64,000 nt of DNA. Source: Biscogniauxia marginata. Its lineage: Eukaryota > Ascomycota > Sordariomycetes > Xylariales > Xylariaceae. Location of the stretch: the NCBI GenBank assembly GCA_022695795.1, contig MU404055.1:62001-126000 (forward strand), read 5' to 3'. A program made the position numbers and the translations under genes. Below, in pieces: positions 21,473-34,200 of the stretch. The notes beneath the pieces are model-generated. The model was not told where the DNA came from, did not search any database, and saw only the letters and a list, made by a program, of their open reading frames with translations. Positions within the stretch are counted from its first letter, which is position 1; every line of letters starts with the position of its first letter.

Positions 21473-22572
21473 ATGATCGCTCTTCCATTCATATCCATTC
21501 GCGGAGTCTTTCCTCTGCTTCTCGCCATCACCGCCGTGCGATCGTTAGATATCCAAAATGACCATCCCGAGCCCCGCGACTTCGACATAGACCACTATGA
21601 GGATGGGATCCCGACGCCATTTCATGAACCACTAGCCTACGCCGCCGAAGACCACACCACGAAGCACGCTCTGGCCCGGCGTCTCGACATCCCCGGCACG
21701 GATATCGACTTGGACACCTTGGCCGATGATGTCTACGACAAGGTGACCTCCAAGGTCGACGGGGCTATCGACGACGCCAAGAGGGGGCTGAACGAGACGA
21801 TCGAGGCCGCTAAGGACGGCGTGGGCGACGCGATAGACGCCGCCAAAGGCGTGCTGGAGGACATCAAGAACGCCGTCGAGGACATATACCAGAAGGTCAA
21901 GGACAAGGTCGCGGAGCTCGAGGAGGAGCTCGGCAACGCGGTCAAGGACTGGGGTGAGTGAACTCTAGAGTTATTTCCTAACCCTCCCTTAGTGTTACCT
22001 CAGGAGTCATTTGGTTTCCCCAAAGGAGACATCTGCTCCCGAGACGATAGCTTATCCCATTATCCCTGCCGAAAAGGGCAATTGCTGACTCTCTCGTCGT
22101 CACAGTCTGGGGGCACATCGGCAAGCCGCTGCTGACCATCGTCGTCATCCTGCTCGCGCCCTTCGTGCTCCTCTTTCTGTGGTGGTTCCTGCACCTCGTC
22201 GCCAAGCCGTTCGCGCGCGGGCGCAGCAGGCCCGCCGAGTTCGAGCTGCAGGCCCGGGGCCAGGACGGGCAGCCCTACGGCGCGGGCGAGCACGTGAAGC
22301 GGAGCACCGCGGGCGGCGGCGGCGGCGGCGGCGGTGGCGCACAGAAGGTCGCTGGCTTCGTCGTGCGGAGCTGGGAGCGCTACGGCCAGGGCATCATCTG
22401 CCTGGTGTGTCCCTGGTACGGCTCGTTCGTCCTGTGGAGGGCCAGGAACAAGACGAACAAGGACCTGAAGGGACTGAAGCATGAGCTCTTGACCTTATCT
22501 GGGATGCGCCAAGAGATGCTCGTCTTGGAGAAACGCATTTATCGACTAGAGGGAGAAAGGAGGACACGTTGA
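21473..22572 (+). CDS. secretory-pathway membrane protein with long amphipathic helix, family not recognised
   Basis: join(21473..21953, 22106..22572), 315 residues; 152-nt intron (gtgagt...cacag) joining NAVKDW to VWGHIGK. Residues 1-24 look like a signal peptide (PLLLAITAVRS). Residues about 90-160 form one long amphipathic, Ala/Asp/Lys-rich helix with roughly 11-residue periodicity (AIDDAKRGL, AIDAAKGVLEDI, KVKDKVAELEEEL), like apolipoprotein or LEA helices, with one N-x-T sequon. A strong membrane helix follows (about 169-193, TIVVILLAPFVLLFLWWFL), then a Gly-run linker, a second hydrophobic patch (GIICLVCPWYGSFVL) and a C-terminal coiled coil (LKHELLTLSGMRQEMLVLEKR). Topology predicted: lumenal or extracellular helix, cytosolic tail. 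Function unknown. Confidence 0.75.
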
Positions 22573-23466
22573 AGACGGGTGTGGTATTCTGGGGGTATTA
22601 GGCAAAGGGGATGGATACATTGGCTTGATATCTGGAGGAAAATAATGCTAGGGCGGCTGGTAGAATTGTTTATATTCTTCCAGATCCAGTTACAGCCTCA
22701 GAGTATAAACCTCTAATCAAGCACCCGGGTGTTAAGAAGCGGCAGAGTAGCGCTTCACGGTGGGATAATGGTTTTGTTGACTAGAAGTGGCAACGAGGAC
22801 GTTATGAATCTTACAACACAACAACTTTGCTATAGCGGTAAACAAGCTAGCCTTTTTAGATTGCCCATGTCGTCTAAGTTGGAACCCTATGCGATTTTAT
22901 CCATAATGAATAGGAGAGCCATAACTGAACACCCCATTCTTAAAACTTCGTGTATGCATGATGTGGAAACCACCTACATCACCTAGGTAAGGCGTATTGT
23001 TGGACAATATCTGTCTCAATATGCTGGCCTACTTGTGTTTCTATTTTTCCTCCTAGGACTGGATTCGACTTATATAGGGACCTAGTTATCACATTGATGA
23101 AGCTAAATCTAAAATGAAATGGGCGACAAGGGATGCAAATGTGTACCTAAGTAGCTAATAGTACTACTACATCACTATGGATGGATGGGTGACTTCCTCC
23201 TAACAGAATTGTTACCAAAGTCGCAGTCCTAGTTCAACCTCGACTGGGAAACCAGTCGAAAGAGAATTCTCTTCCCACGCGCACCTACATTCTTCTCTCT
23301 CCACCAGGTTCGCCTCCATATCCTACATCGTACTCGGGTCTCAACTGTACAATATTCATCTTCGCCAGAAAGCTCTACTTCCGGTTCTCTACCTCTTTCT
23401 AAATCATCCACGACAGCAGACTTCCTTATCTACCGAATTCCAAATATATTTGTAGAATCCTCATCC

Positions 23467-23571
23467 ATGACGGGCTACGATACTCCATCCGACAACGAGC
23501 CAACTGCGGCCAACCTTCCTACACAATGGGCTCACCTGGGTAAAAGATGGCTAAAAGAGTTAGAGGAGTAA
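23467..23571 (+). CDS. small ORF of 34 codons, unknown
   Basis: Reads MTGYDTPSDNEPTAANLP, then an amphipathic end (LGKRWLKELEE). The 200 bp upstream are pyrimidine-rich with few G runs, like fungal leaders. It could be the first exon of a decayed gene (a GTAAAA donor-like word follows CACCTGG) or a chance ORF. No family recognised. Confidence 0.2.
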   Translation: MTGYDTPSDNEPTAANLPTQWAHLGKRWLKELEE

Positions 23572-23646
23572 TTAGACTAGTTGTTGTAGCCCGGGTAGGG
23601 CTATCCTGCTCCGCAATAGTTATATCTAGGCCATCTCATCCAGTAG

Positions 23647-23808
23647 TCACATGCAGGCCTCTATCACCTTCAAAATACACTCATTCGCCCATTTAAGCTG
23701 ATATTTGGTCTGCAATATCAACTTCGTCCCATGTTCAGGAAGCGAGAGAAACACCTCGTCGCTAGAGCAGGAAATCCGGTGGTGACTACTTGATGACCTT
23801 TTGGGTAA
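23647..23808 (-). pseudogene. protein-like minus-strand fragment
   Basis: A 53-residue open segment on the minus strand reads DEVFLSLPEHGTKLILQ and QLKWANECILKVIEACM before TGA, preceded by TAG. Composition is protein-like and it may be the last exon of a lost gene. No family could be named and no start codon exists in frame. Confidence 0.2.
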
Positions 23809-24492
23809 CTAGGTTCAAACATGGGTTCCAACATTTCAATCGGGTGACTCTGGGCTGCAAGTAAGTTGGTGTCACAATGCGTATCTTACTTACCTATATG
23901 AGGGTACCAACGCGGTTATTACGCGAGAAACTAGAATTGGAAATACTTGACTACCTAATGATCTTTTTACATACAAAATATTCTCTTTGCTCCCGTCTAG
24001 GTCTGTACCTGTGGTTTCCTTCATCATTTCCAGCCTGAACACTGTGTATAGGCGAAATACTTTAAAATGGGGATTTTCTAGTTCTCTTTATGGAAGTGTA
24101 GCTTCCAAAGCTTCTGGGCTAAATAAGTCATTTGACGTGGAAAGGAAGAAGTATTAGGGGCAGAGTCGCTGAAGGCAAGGGAGAAGCAATTAATATGTTT
24201 GGGCTTTACTGAGGCAAGGGGGGATATAAGACAGGGTCATGAATGAAATTTTCAGTTTGTCATTAACATCCCAGGTATTACTTTCGCTGCAAGAGCAAAG
24301 AGCAAAGGTTCTCACCACCAACAAGAAATAATACATTATTTCTCGACAACACCTCCAGTGCTGCTTAAAAAGGACTATCTTGATCCACCTGATTTTCCAT
24401 AACAAACTCATACACTTGTCAAATTTATGAAGAACAGTAGCTAGTCTTTCCGAGGTAGCCTACGATAAATAATTCGCATATTGGTCCAACAT

Positions 24493-26305
24493 ATGAACTT
24501 ACCACTGATAATTGCTCCCAGTAACGGTATGGAGCGTACAAAAAAGAGATACACGCCAGATGGTTACGATAAGAAAATGCACACTGCCTTGGATCTATAT
24601 CCTGGAGATTCTGAAGATTTGAGGCAAGAAAATGATCTGCACTCCGAAAAAGAGGTCCAAAGCAAACTCCCTACCCCCATCGGCCAAGAGGTTCTCGATG
24701 AAAGAACAGAAGATTCTGGTGTGTCAAGTGTTAATACTTCCGGACATGAAGAGTCTATATAGTGCTTTGCTGATGATTTGTTTCATAAGCTGAGCAGCTT
24801 TTATCCAGACCAAGGCACTCAAGAAAAAGTCCTAGCAATACTTCCAGATTTGCTCAGGGCTTTTGCCCTGAAGGTCGGGCACGATGCACCAACTCAGATG
24901 CACCGTGATGTTATGTTTCTCATATGCAAGAACTACAAGTAAGTGCCGCATATAGGTGAGGTGAAGAAATGGGGAAGGGGTGTGATTTGTGTGCTGGCGT
25001 CATCAACGTACTAAATTATCTTAGCGGCATCACCTCATTCTTCAAAGGCAAGATTTTTCAACAGGGGCAAACTGTCCCAGAGGTACCGGCTGCCACCTTG
25101 GATATCATGTCTCTAGCGGACCGTGTTAATCTCTTGTTCAAGCTTCAAGGTGCTGGGAAAGTTCGACTAGAAGAAGAAGCAGAGAATGGCCAACAAACAG
25201 CCACACCTTGGACTGTCACCTACCAAGATTTTCTCATCAACGTGGAAGCGTACAAATGGCTTTTCAGTCGTCTGCATCGAGAACTTCGCTTAGCTACAGG
25301 CGAACCGAACATCATAGCTACGATCGGGCGGAAGATTACTTCTCCACTGTTAGCACCTCACAACGACAGCGGAATGATCTCTTCAAATATTCATGAGGTT
25401 ATTTTTAAGGTTGATTGGGACCCAATAGCTTTCTGTCAGGAACAGGAGTACCCTTTTGCCCCATCAGAAGCCGTGGACAGAGTGATCACTTGTACTGGAT
25501 CTTTTGATGATGCGCAGGCTTTGACTTCTGCGGAGTACTTGAGACAAGCATGGCCTTCAACAGGGGAGGCTGTCATGAAACTGATCAAGGATATGCTCAG
25601 CAATGGATCAGGCAATACTCGTGCGTAAGCCTCCATACTACATCTCAGACTCATGTTCTAAACTGTTCATACTTAGGAGACCTTTTCGACGCGACGAAAA
25701 TTAGCGGGTATATCGATGGACCAGTATGTATAATTAAGGCCATAGGTGTCACAGCTACGCTTGTAGAGATTGGCGAACAACTCGCTTGGCTTGGTGCTGC
25801 ACTTCGGACATCAGGGATCGAACAAGGCGCTGTAGAATGTACTCCATTCATCAAGGTTGATCACCAGATAAATACTACGTCCCCGGAGATGAGTTCCCTG
25901 TCATTGGACGTGACTATCTATCGAATTGGGTTCACCACAGAAAAGGTCAGGCCAACGGCCATTCCCTCAAGCAGTCAGCGCTGGCACAACATGTTCAGGA
26001 GTCCAGTCATTGTCAAAGGATACCCGATTCCGCGGAGACGGGAGCCACAAACTGGTATTGAGATGCCTTTAAGCATGATGACGGCATTAGTTGGGGCTAG
26101 TAAAGTAGTTCCCTTCAAAGGAAAGCTTTTCATCAAGGGCTTCTCTATGATGCTGGTTTTAAATAGACGAAGCAAGGATATACTTTTCTGGCACCTAATC
26201 TATAACCAGGATGGAGGCCCGGTATCATATCTCGATGACATTCCGACCCATGCAGAAAATATAACCTTTGCCGATCTGGAGAACCTCCGGCATGTGGTTG
26301 GCTAG
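24493..26305 (+). pseudogene. decayed member of a fungal family of unknown function (in-frame stops)
   Basis: join(24493..24938, 25025..25620, 25677..26305), frame kept across both introns (gtaagt...cttag and gtgcgt...cttag), 557 codons with the last stop. A TAG at 24760-24762 interrupts exon 1; the frame resumes ([15 protein letters not shown]). Exon 3 carries LVEIGEQLAWLGAALRTSGIE, RWHNMFRSPVIVKGYPIPRR, GKLFIKGFSMMLV and ENLRHVVG, blocks I recall from large uncharacterised ascomycete proteins. There, HVVG is followed by WC; here the next codon is TAG then TGT, so the 3' stop also looks premature. Both TAGs fit TGG to TAG (CpA to TpA on the other strand), as repeat-induced point mutation or deamination would give. 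No biochemical function known. Confidence 0.6.
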
Positions 26306-26849
26306 TGTCCAGATAACCTGTTTTACGCTGGGAAGACATAAAGAGAAACATGTCGGAAAGTCATGTCTCGTTATTGTGTGGAACTCCAATGACAATCATA
26401 TAACCCTTTCGCCGAAAGGTAGAAGAAGACGCTGAGATGGGAGAAGCCGTTCACGCAGCGCACGATGCGGAAGGTGTATGAAGATATTGACTAGGTAGTT
26501 AGCTATGCATTTTAATATATACGAAACTTGGGCAGGCCTCGAAGGAAGCCACAGCGTCAAGCAAGATCTCTCGAGGCCCTTCTAGTCTCGCCGACGGCGA
26601 TCATTTATCAGACACCCGTTCTAGCATCTAGCACTCAGAATTTCTAAAGTGACAGTAGTAGTGACGTCGTTTCCTGGGTTTCTGCGATGGACCGGAAAGG
26701 TAGAGATAACCAGCGGCCTCAGCCGTGGATTAACGGCTCGAAGGCAACGCGCAGGGCTAGAATTCATTAAACTTCGGGCGTTAGATGTGTTGGTAATTAA
26801 GTTAGTACACTTACAGACTTACCTACAATGTTGGTGATGTGCTTCAATC
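26306..26849. other. downstream of the decayed gene
   Basis: May hold further 3' remnants of the decayed gene (an open stretch around 26350-26437 reads CLVIVWNSNDNHITLSP). Otherwise nothing seen. Confidence 0.3.
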
Positions 26850-27110
26850 ATGGATCCGGAGAGCTGCAGTGCAAAACGCATCTACACTAAGAATAGCGAT
26901 GCGTTTCTTAAAGAGAAGCCATTTTGTCAGCATCAGGTTGAGAAAAGCCACAACTATGGAATTGGAGACTTCTAATAGTGGAAAGGGGGCCGAAATCCGT
27001 AGAAGTGAGGCCAATTTTACACTGAATGCATACGGCTTTGAGTTTGTCACACATAGGACTCGGTTTCATAGCGGAATAGCCATCGCGCTATCGAGGAGAA
27101 GTATTGACCG
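26850..27110 (+). pseudogene. possible CmcJ/AsaB-like (GA4-desaturase family) relic
   Basis: From an ATG at 26850 one frame reads KRIYTKNSDAFLKEKPF then EKSHNYGIGDF and stops; a shifted frame continues RRSEANFTLNAYGFEFVTHRT. Members of the fungal CmcJ/AsaB hydroxylase-like family have a xxEKPF block followed by FTLDxxGFxxxxH near their N-terminus, which this resembles once one shift is allowed. Only about 80 residues are recognisable. Identification is from memory of motifs and is tentative. Confidence 0.35.
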
Positions 27111-30100
27111 CAAGTAGGTGCCCTTGTCTAGGATACGGTAGATGTGACAGATGAACTCAAGGTATTTGACTAGAGGTAAAGTATCTAGGGGAGCTCCATA
27201 TGTGTTATGTGCCTGGTTGAAACGCATTACAGGTGAACGATTTTCTTCCACTTGTCAACAGCGTAATGCTTTCATAGATGCGAACGGTCCAACATATCTA
27301 TTGGCATATGTATTATGTGTCCACACTAGTGAGAATTCGTTGTTTGTTTGTCATTATCCCCATAATATTGATGATGGTTGCTGTAGTCGTGAGGAAAAAC
27401 TTTACTAATAAATCAGCATATTTAAGAGCCGTCAGCTACTTCACGGGGATCCTGTTAATGAAATACTTAGAGGTAAGGTCCGAGTGGTCAAGTAAGTGCA
27501 GTTCCCTTATGTGCGTTCTAAATTATAACCAATAGTGTGGTGTAAAAGTGTTGGGCGTCCAATAAATGTAGTTGACGATTTTCACTTAGCACTCTTCATG
27601 GTTGAATACCGGACTAGGGATATAACAGCTAAGCCTGATAACTGCGGACCATATCCAGAGATCATCCTTGCCCGGAATTTGGATACTAGAACACAATCCA
27701 TCCACAAAAGGGGCTCTCATCAATGTGGTGGTCATCACTGGCCCATTTGTCAAGGCCAGTGAAGGTCATATAGCTTTAGCCTTTGTATTCACGTTTTGAT
27801 GTTCAGCTATATGGCTTACGGGTTCTTCGAATACCTTTGCGTCCATAATTGACGCGTACTCCGTCTTAATGACATCGCATGTTGTCCCCCAAGGTATCTG
27901 GTATGCTTCAGGGCCATGGCAGGTTGTTCTTCTCCAAGTGATGCTCGACTTGGGGAATGTGTATTCTATACCAACGTTCTACATTGCTTACAATAAGTAA
28001 TTTTCATGGGCATCTCTTACTACATGCCCACAGTATGTCGCGTGATTGTTGAGAGTATGAAATGGACTAGATGAGCCATTCTAGATTTAATATGTTCTAA
28101 TATGAAGACTTATTATATTGCCTGATAGTGTCACTATAGTTAACTCCAGTTCATGAGCAGAGGTACAATTCCCATAGGCCTAAATTCAACGTGAAGTTTC
28201 TCGAGAAAAACGCCTCGGTGTTAATAGTAGGGTAATATTGTAAGGCCTCTAGGAAGATCTACTAGATTCTGCGCAAGAGATTAAGAAGAAATTGCAAGTT
28301 TGAAAACGGCAGGAGGTCTTCTCTAGATACATTGCAACATAGTTAGCTATTCACACAGGTTTTGTGCACAAATTGAATTAATAAAGTAAGTATTTGAAAG
28401 CTTTTTGATCGTATATACGTAGGTGTTTTCCAACTACTAGTTATTACTTCCCTGATAGCTTTAATTCATGGATAGATGACAACATGGAATCAGCAATATA
28501 TCACCAATGTTTTAAGCCTCTATTCGTACTATAATGGGTACCTGTTTTTCTCTTTTCTTTTCCTTTTTCTATTTCTTTTTTAATTGTAGTAGTTCCTTAC
28601 AATGTTGTACAGACGTCTCGTAACATACCTATACGGAATACTTCAGAACTCGTTGGACAACCCCGAAACCAAACATGAAACACCCTAATGAAGAAAAGTC
28701 ACAACAACTTGTCGATCAAAATGCTACCGCCATTTGAGAGTGATTCCCATGCTATATTCTTCTAAATATAGTATATTTTAGGTGTCTTCTCTTGACGTGT
28801 CTTCCAACTTGTGATAAAAGCCATTGCAGGTTACATTTGTGTCCTCATTTGCCACCGAGACTACCATGTTACCCGTGACCAAAGGAACATTCAGAGAGTC
28901 TTGCTACGTAGTGTTATGCAACTAACTTGATACTTTGCTATTCTAAATATACTATTCTTGTCCGTAATAACCTTGTTGTTCCGATGATCATGTCAGCCAG
29001 ATTTACCGAACCAGATCGAGGCAATAGATGCATCTGCATAATGTGACTTTTCAGAGGGAGACTGTGCCACCTATTGACATTTAACATCCATTAAAGGACA
29101 CTATTACCATATCAAGATCGCTAATACAATGTTTTTGATAGCCAAGGGGTGTAGGAAAGAGGTACATTAAACACGAGTACCTCCTGAACTCAGTTTTAGT
29201 CTAGCTGCCAGTCTTGGCCAAGGATGAACAAGATCAAGTATTAACCAACGGGTTTTTCTTTTTGGGATTTCGATATCAGCTCAGTATCGGGATTTTTTTC
29301 CGAAGAAATAATGGCATAGATTCAAGGCTGGTTTAGGAGACAATTAGCACATCTAATGCGCGAGGCTCTAACAAAGGAAAGCGGTTGACCTACTAGAAGC
29401 AGAATCACGAGGGTACTTTCAATGACAACAGGGCTGAATCGTTTTGTTTCATCAAAAAAGGTGGTATCTGGACAGGCCTTCTTAGAATCTCTATCACATG
29501 AAAGTTCCCTATCGTGGGGGGTTGCAAGGAATTCTTGCTAAGGTTATGATGTACGGCACAGCAAAAAAGGGGCCGCAGCCGTGCAGCCCGGACCAATGAT
29601 AAGTACTCATCAGCAGTAGGTATCTCGAATATACTTATTAAACGTGGTAGCCGAGAATTCATGTATTGCGGCGTAGCCGAAAATTACGTAGATTCGGTAG
29701 CATTTCACGGGGGTAATAGGCTTTATTTAGATGCAGCCTCGAAGATGGACGCGGCGTATACTACCTAGCTTCATTCCCAAAAGTATTGCATATTCAAGTA
29801 TCAGCCTTCGAAATCCTACGTCACTGTGACTCTTTAACATGACACGTGCCTCTGACCTAATCTTATCACCTGGCATTCAATAGTTAGACAGTTCTATAAA
29901 CTAAGTTTAGGATTGAAGGCTTCACAGCTAAACCTCTTGCAAGATCACGCAGCAATTCTCCAGAATCTTATGGAGTGCACTGTGCGACTTGAAGCAAGCA
30001 GCATGTGGTCTATACCGATGGATCCTCAAGAATGATTCTCACGAGCCTCACCGACTCTTCTCAAATCCTTCCCGCACCTCCCAGCAGAGTCCATCATAAC

Positions 30101-30743
30101 ACCGCGTACAGCTCAACCTGCGGGATAGTTGGTCTCGCAATTTCTAGTTATACGGGACTGTAAGGCGATCAATCCGCACGTACATGGCCATCAGTCAAGT
30201 CCAGAAAGAATTCAGACGCTTACATGTGGATTCCCGTCGCCCCTGGCTTACCCCCATTATGGTACCCTGGACCTTGCGTCTTAGGAGGATGATAATATAC
30301 CTGTGAGAACATATATACATCATCAGCGCGGCATTACCCAGCGAGATTCTCAGCAAGGAAGATACCTTGTATTTCAAATAGGAAACTCTAATATGTAGCG
30401 GCCTCCAGTTGTGAACCGGGAAACAACATGTAATCCTTCTTAAACTGGCAGTTCGCTTGCAGCAGGAGCCGGGAGAAGAAAGCTGACCTGCGGCACGGTT
30501 TCGAGAATGGCCTAAGTACCCTGTCCAGCACAGATAGTAGACGTCCATGCCATGGTCATTGCAAACCGTTCCGTAGGCAAGAGAGAGCTTGCACCGAGCG
30601 CCTTGTTCGTATTCTGTAGCAGCGAATCATGTCGATTAGGCATAAGTAATGCTTTGTAGTGTCTTCTATCTCAGTAGGCAAATATTAAGTAATCCTTCCA
30701 GATGAAGAAAAATACAATGCCAAGTTCGGGAAAGTGGCTCTCT
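27111..30743. other. gene desert, part 1
   Basis: No intact gene recognised. Contains a minus-strand protein-like segment at 27766-27960 (separate entry) and scattered frames under 120 codons without family character (for example 29405-29662 minus, 30195-30548 minus). Composition is ordinary, not strongly AT-rich. Confidence 0.45.
27766..27960 (-). other. protein-like open segment, minus strand
   Basis: About 64 codons without a stop, reading KSSITWRRTTCHGPEAYQI, PWGTTCDVIKTEYAS and KVFEEPVSHIAEHQNV before TGA. It has two cysteines and balanced composition, suggesting a decayed small secreted protein, but no start, splice context or family was found. Could be chance. Confidence 0.2.
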
Positions 30744-31287
30744 CTAAAGAACCACACATATCATCCACCCTAAGCTGCCATGGCTCGATAGAGGAATGAG
30801 TCGTGTGCCAGTCAGGCTATCCATGGGGCTTCCACGTGTTTTTGAAAGCCATGGCACAAAAATGGACTCAAAATTCAACGCATACTCAATCTGGCTATCC
30901 CAGCTTCCACTATGGGCGGTCGGTCGATACAGCTGGGGCACATGGACAGCATGGATAACGATCCTTCTGCTTCCCGCCTGCGCTAGCGAAAGATGTCGCG
31001 CTATGTTATATGCGCACACGTCGACATGCTGCGTACTAGCAATAGCCCACAGACCCGAAGACGGTATTCCAGGATCTTTTGAGATAAAGCTTGGTCTGGT
31101 CAGGATTCCGCCCTTCCAAGTCGCACAGGATTGCCTCCTATTTTTCCAGTTGAGCGACATACGGCCCAGCAGAGAGCCTGGGCAATTGATCAGCACTTTA
31201 ACTTTAGAATGGGGCACATTTTTAGTCATTCTAGAAGTTAGAGATAACCTACATACCTATATCAAGTACGCTCGGGGCACCGTCTAA
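30744..31287. other. region open on both strands, unknown
   Basis: Minus 30744-31229 (161 codons) and plus 30796-31287 (163 codons) overlap almost fully. The minus frame (IVIHAVHVPQLYRP, EYALNFESIFVPWL) reads slightly more protein-like. No domain or neighbour supports either, and by a rough estimate open frames this long can arise by chance in a desert of this size. Confidence 0.2.
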
Positions 31288-34200
31288 TGAAGAAGGGCTG
31301 TTCTAGAACGCCGACCGAATAGGTAGGAAAAGGATGAATAACGATGCACTCCCCGATCCGAAAGCGGCAGTACCGGGACTTTGTGCGACTTTGCGGGTCC
31401 GACTATAAGGCTCTTAGGGCAGCATAGCTCGTCAAGCTCTCGGGAGGATTCAGCAGACAGGCAGCGCTGGGGCCGGGGTTCGACATCGTGGGAAAGGCAC
31501 AGCCACAACGAATTAATATCCTCACTAACCCTTGTAGTGTAAGCACATTATCTCAACCCAACAGCTCGCGTAGGACCTCGTGTGGAGGGGGGGTGGTTTA
31601 CTCATTGACTCATTGCCTTATTACAAACATGCCGCCTGTCAGTGCCGATGCAAGTCGAAGACGAAGTTGCGCCTTACAGGGCGCTCGGAAACTAGTCTTG
31701 CAGCAACGAAAACCAGACGAGAACGGGATCCTGCCTCCCCCCACGTCCCGCTCCTCATGGCGACCCCCGAGATGCAGTGAGGCCCGGCTGCAGCAATAAC
31801 CATCGGTGTACCCGAGAAGAAGGTAAAATATGTAACTAGCCAACGAGGAGAATCCGCTCGCTTCCTTATCCATATACCCCGAGAGTGACCCTGAGCCCTA
31901 CGCTGGCGATGACAGCTGGACTTGCAAATGACGATAATCACCACTGAAGGAATGAGCTGGGGGTGCTTTGAGCGCTGAAAGGATTTGCGGTAGTGCAATC
32001 CCTGCAGCGGCACGGCAGGTGCAAATCTCAGCCAGGTTCGGAGCATTGGCAAAGACTTGGGACGTTTTATGTTGGTACTTTTTTTTTTGTCGAAACGCAC
32101 GATGCAGTCTTCGCAGGCCACGATGGGTAATGGTAGATGAGTTGCCTATTGTACCACCGGGAGTTCTTCCCTGGCGGCCCCATGCTAAGACTTCGTGGGG
32201 TAAACGTAATCAAACCACCCATCAAGCTTGTTTTCCTGGGCGCAGAGAATTTGGCTCGGGTCTGGGAAAGTGATAGGTATATTGCCCTGTATAGTAGGTA
32301 CCTAATGTATATGAGAGCGAGGCGCATTTTACAGAGCCTGCAACCACTCCGCAGCCGGGCAGAGTCCGTCTTTAATTGCCTTGTTAGGGCACTTTCCAAG
32401 TTTCTATTTGTCCTGGATCTCACTGAAATGAACATGTCGATGAGCCTCCTCGACAATTGCCAGATGCGACTTATACACATGCGGTCATTTCGTATTGAAG
32501 TGTTACTAATCACTGACAAATCTAATTCTATTTTCCCCAGATTGGGGGCTGGTGTAACTTTAGAAAAGTGGAACCTGTCAGTGTTTCCAACATAACCCCG
32601 TGTAAGGCTGAGTGAGTTCAAGCGAGTTTACTTCCAATCTTTAGACTTCAGAACCCGTCTTATCCCCGAGATGCATGTAAAGGGAGACAGGTGGTGGGGG
32701 GTTTTCCCCTTTTTTTTTCTTCTTTTTTTTTTCCTTGGACGACTTCAAAGAATATATTCATTGAATGACTTGCTTTGGTTTATAGTCACGCACGCGCTTC
32801 CTATGAGAGAAGATAGAATACATAAATACGGAAAAGAACCCTGTGTGATGGTCAGGTAAATAGCATACAACGGCCTAGCTGCCTATGATGGTATTGGCTT
32901 GTGTTTATGACGACTGTGAAGTATTTGTCTCAGTTACATGCTATTACGTACCTCCACGGGGCTGCTACAGTGGATTCGTCGACTTTGTTCTAACATAATC
33001 GTGTACACAATAATTGTTATTCATGATGTAATCATGGTTGTAATGGGTCGCAAACTATGACCATGGACAGATGCTGCGTGGAAGAACCATAACGCAAGTT
33101 TCCTTGACTTAACCCTTGACTGTACATATTATGATATTTTAGCCAGCTTGTTTGAGACTGCCGGCTCATGCATGCATCAAGGGACCAAGAACATAATGGT
33201 GTGGCTACTACTTTATAGGTTAACTCGGTGTAAACATGATTCTATAGCTTGGGCTTTTGCCAATATCGACAAATAAAGTAAGCCGATGCTGGACTCTGAG
33301 GTGTTAGAGAAAGGTAACGAATCCGAAGTGGTGCTGAGGTGCCAACTCTATGCACGAGAACAAGGTGAAGTTACATCAAACGTATGAAAATCTTCCTATC
33401 CCCGTGGAGAACCCCGTATTAGGACCTTGCACGTTATACACAGGCTTGCCTACCCGTGTGGAGATCCAAGGCCAATTTACGTCATGCCCTGGAGGTTGAT
33501 ATTGGGGAAAGTCTTATAAATATCCTAGCTCTTGGAACCGGGGTTCTATTATCCGAAACATATATATACGTAGCTTCGGATAAGTGGGAAGAAGGGACAG
33601 GCTTCTACATCAACAGATTTCCGAAGTATACCCTAGGGCGATTTTATTCGCCCGAACTAACGGCATATACAATAGCTTGACCCTAGGAGATGTATGGTTA
33701 CTTAACATCGCCAACTCCTTCCCTTCCATGTTGTCAGCAACGCGCATAGGGCCCATTGCTTACGAGGGTCCCAACCTCGTCTGCACGTTTTAACTGCCTT
33801 TCGGGCCGTCAGGGCCATACTACCTCTATTCTCCTAGGCATAGAAAGTCTCCACCACTAGGATTAGACTGAGTTAGCAAGTTAGTAATAATATTATTATT
33901 ATATCTCGCGAACAGACATCGAGTATCAAGCGTCGATGGGGGTCCTAGGCACAAGGCAGGTTCGAACCTGATCTCTGATATTGCTGGCAGTAGGTCAACA
34001 GGTTTGCGTATTTACTCTTCAAGGGGACATGAATTGACGACAATTTGCCTACCGACCCTATGTAGAAACGATGAGGTATTGCCAATACACATACTATCAC
34101 ATATATCCAACTTGGTTGAAGTCTATGTCTATACCTCAGCCCCCCCCGGCAGCCTAGGGTTAGGTAAGCTGATATTGCATATTGCGTACTTGAGCAATGA

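Larger units (their letters stand above)
22573..24492. other. gene-poor spacer
   Basis: Contains a 34-codon plus-strand ORF (23467-23571) preceded by CT-rich leader-like DNA, and a 54-codon minus-strand open segment (23647-23808), both listed separately. The rest shows nothing recognisable. Confidence 0.4.

Noticed and set aside
27470..27540. tRNA-like A-box (GGTCCGAGTGGTCAAG)
   Set aside because: No convincing B-box or cloverleaf downstream (only GTTCTAAAT); not called as a tRNA.
33957..33970. CAGGTTCGAACCTG, resembling a tRNA T-arm
   Set aside because: A 14-bp palindrome with a six-base loop and no acceptor or D-arm around it.
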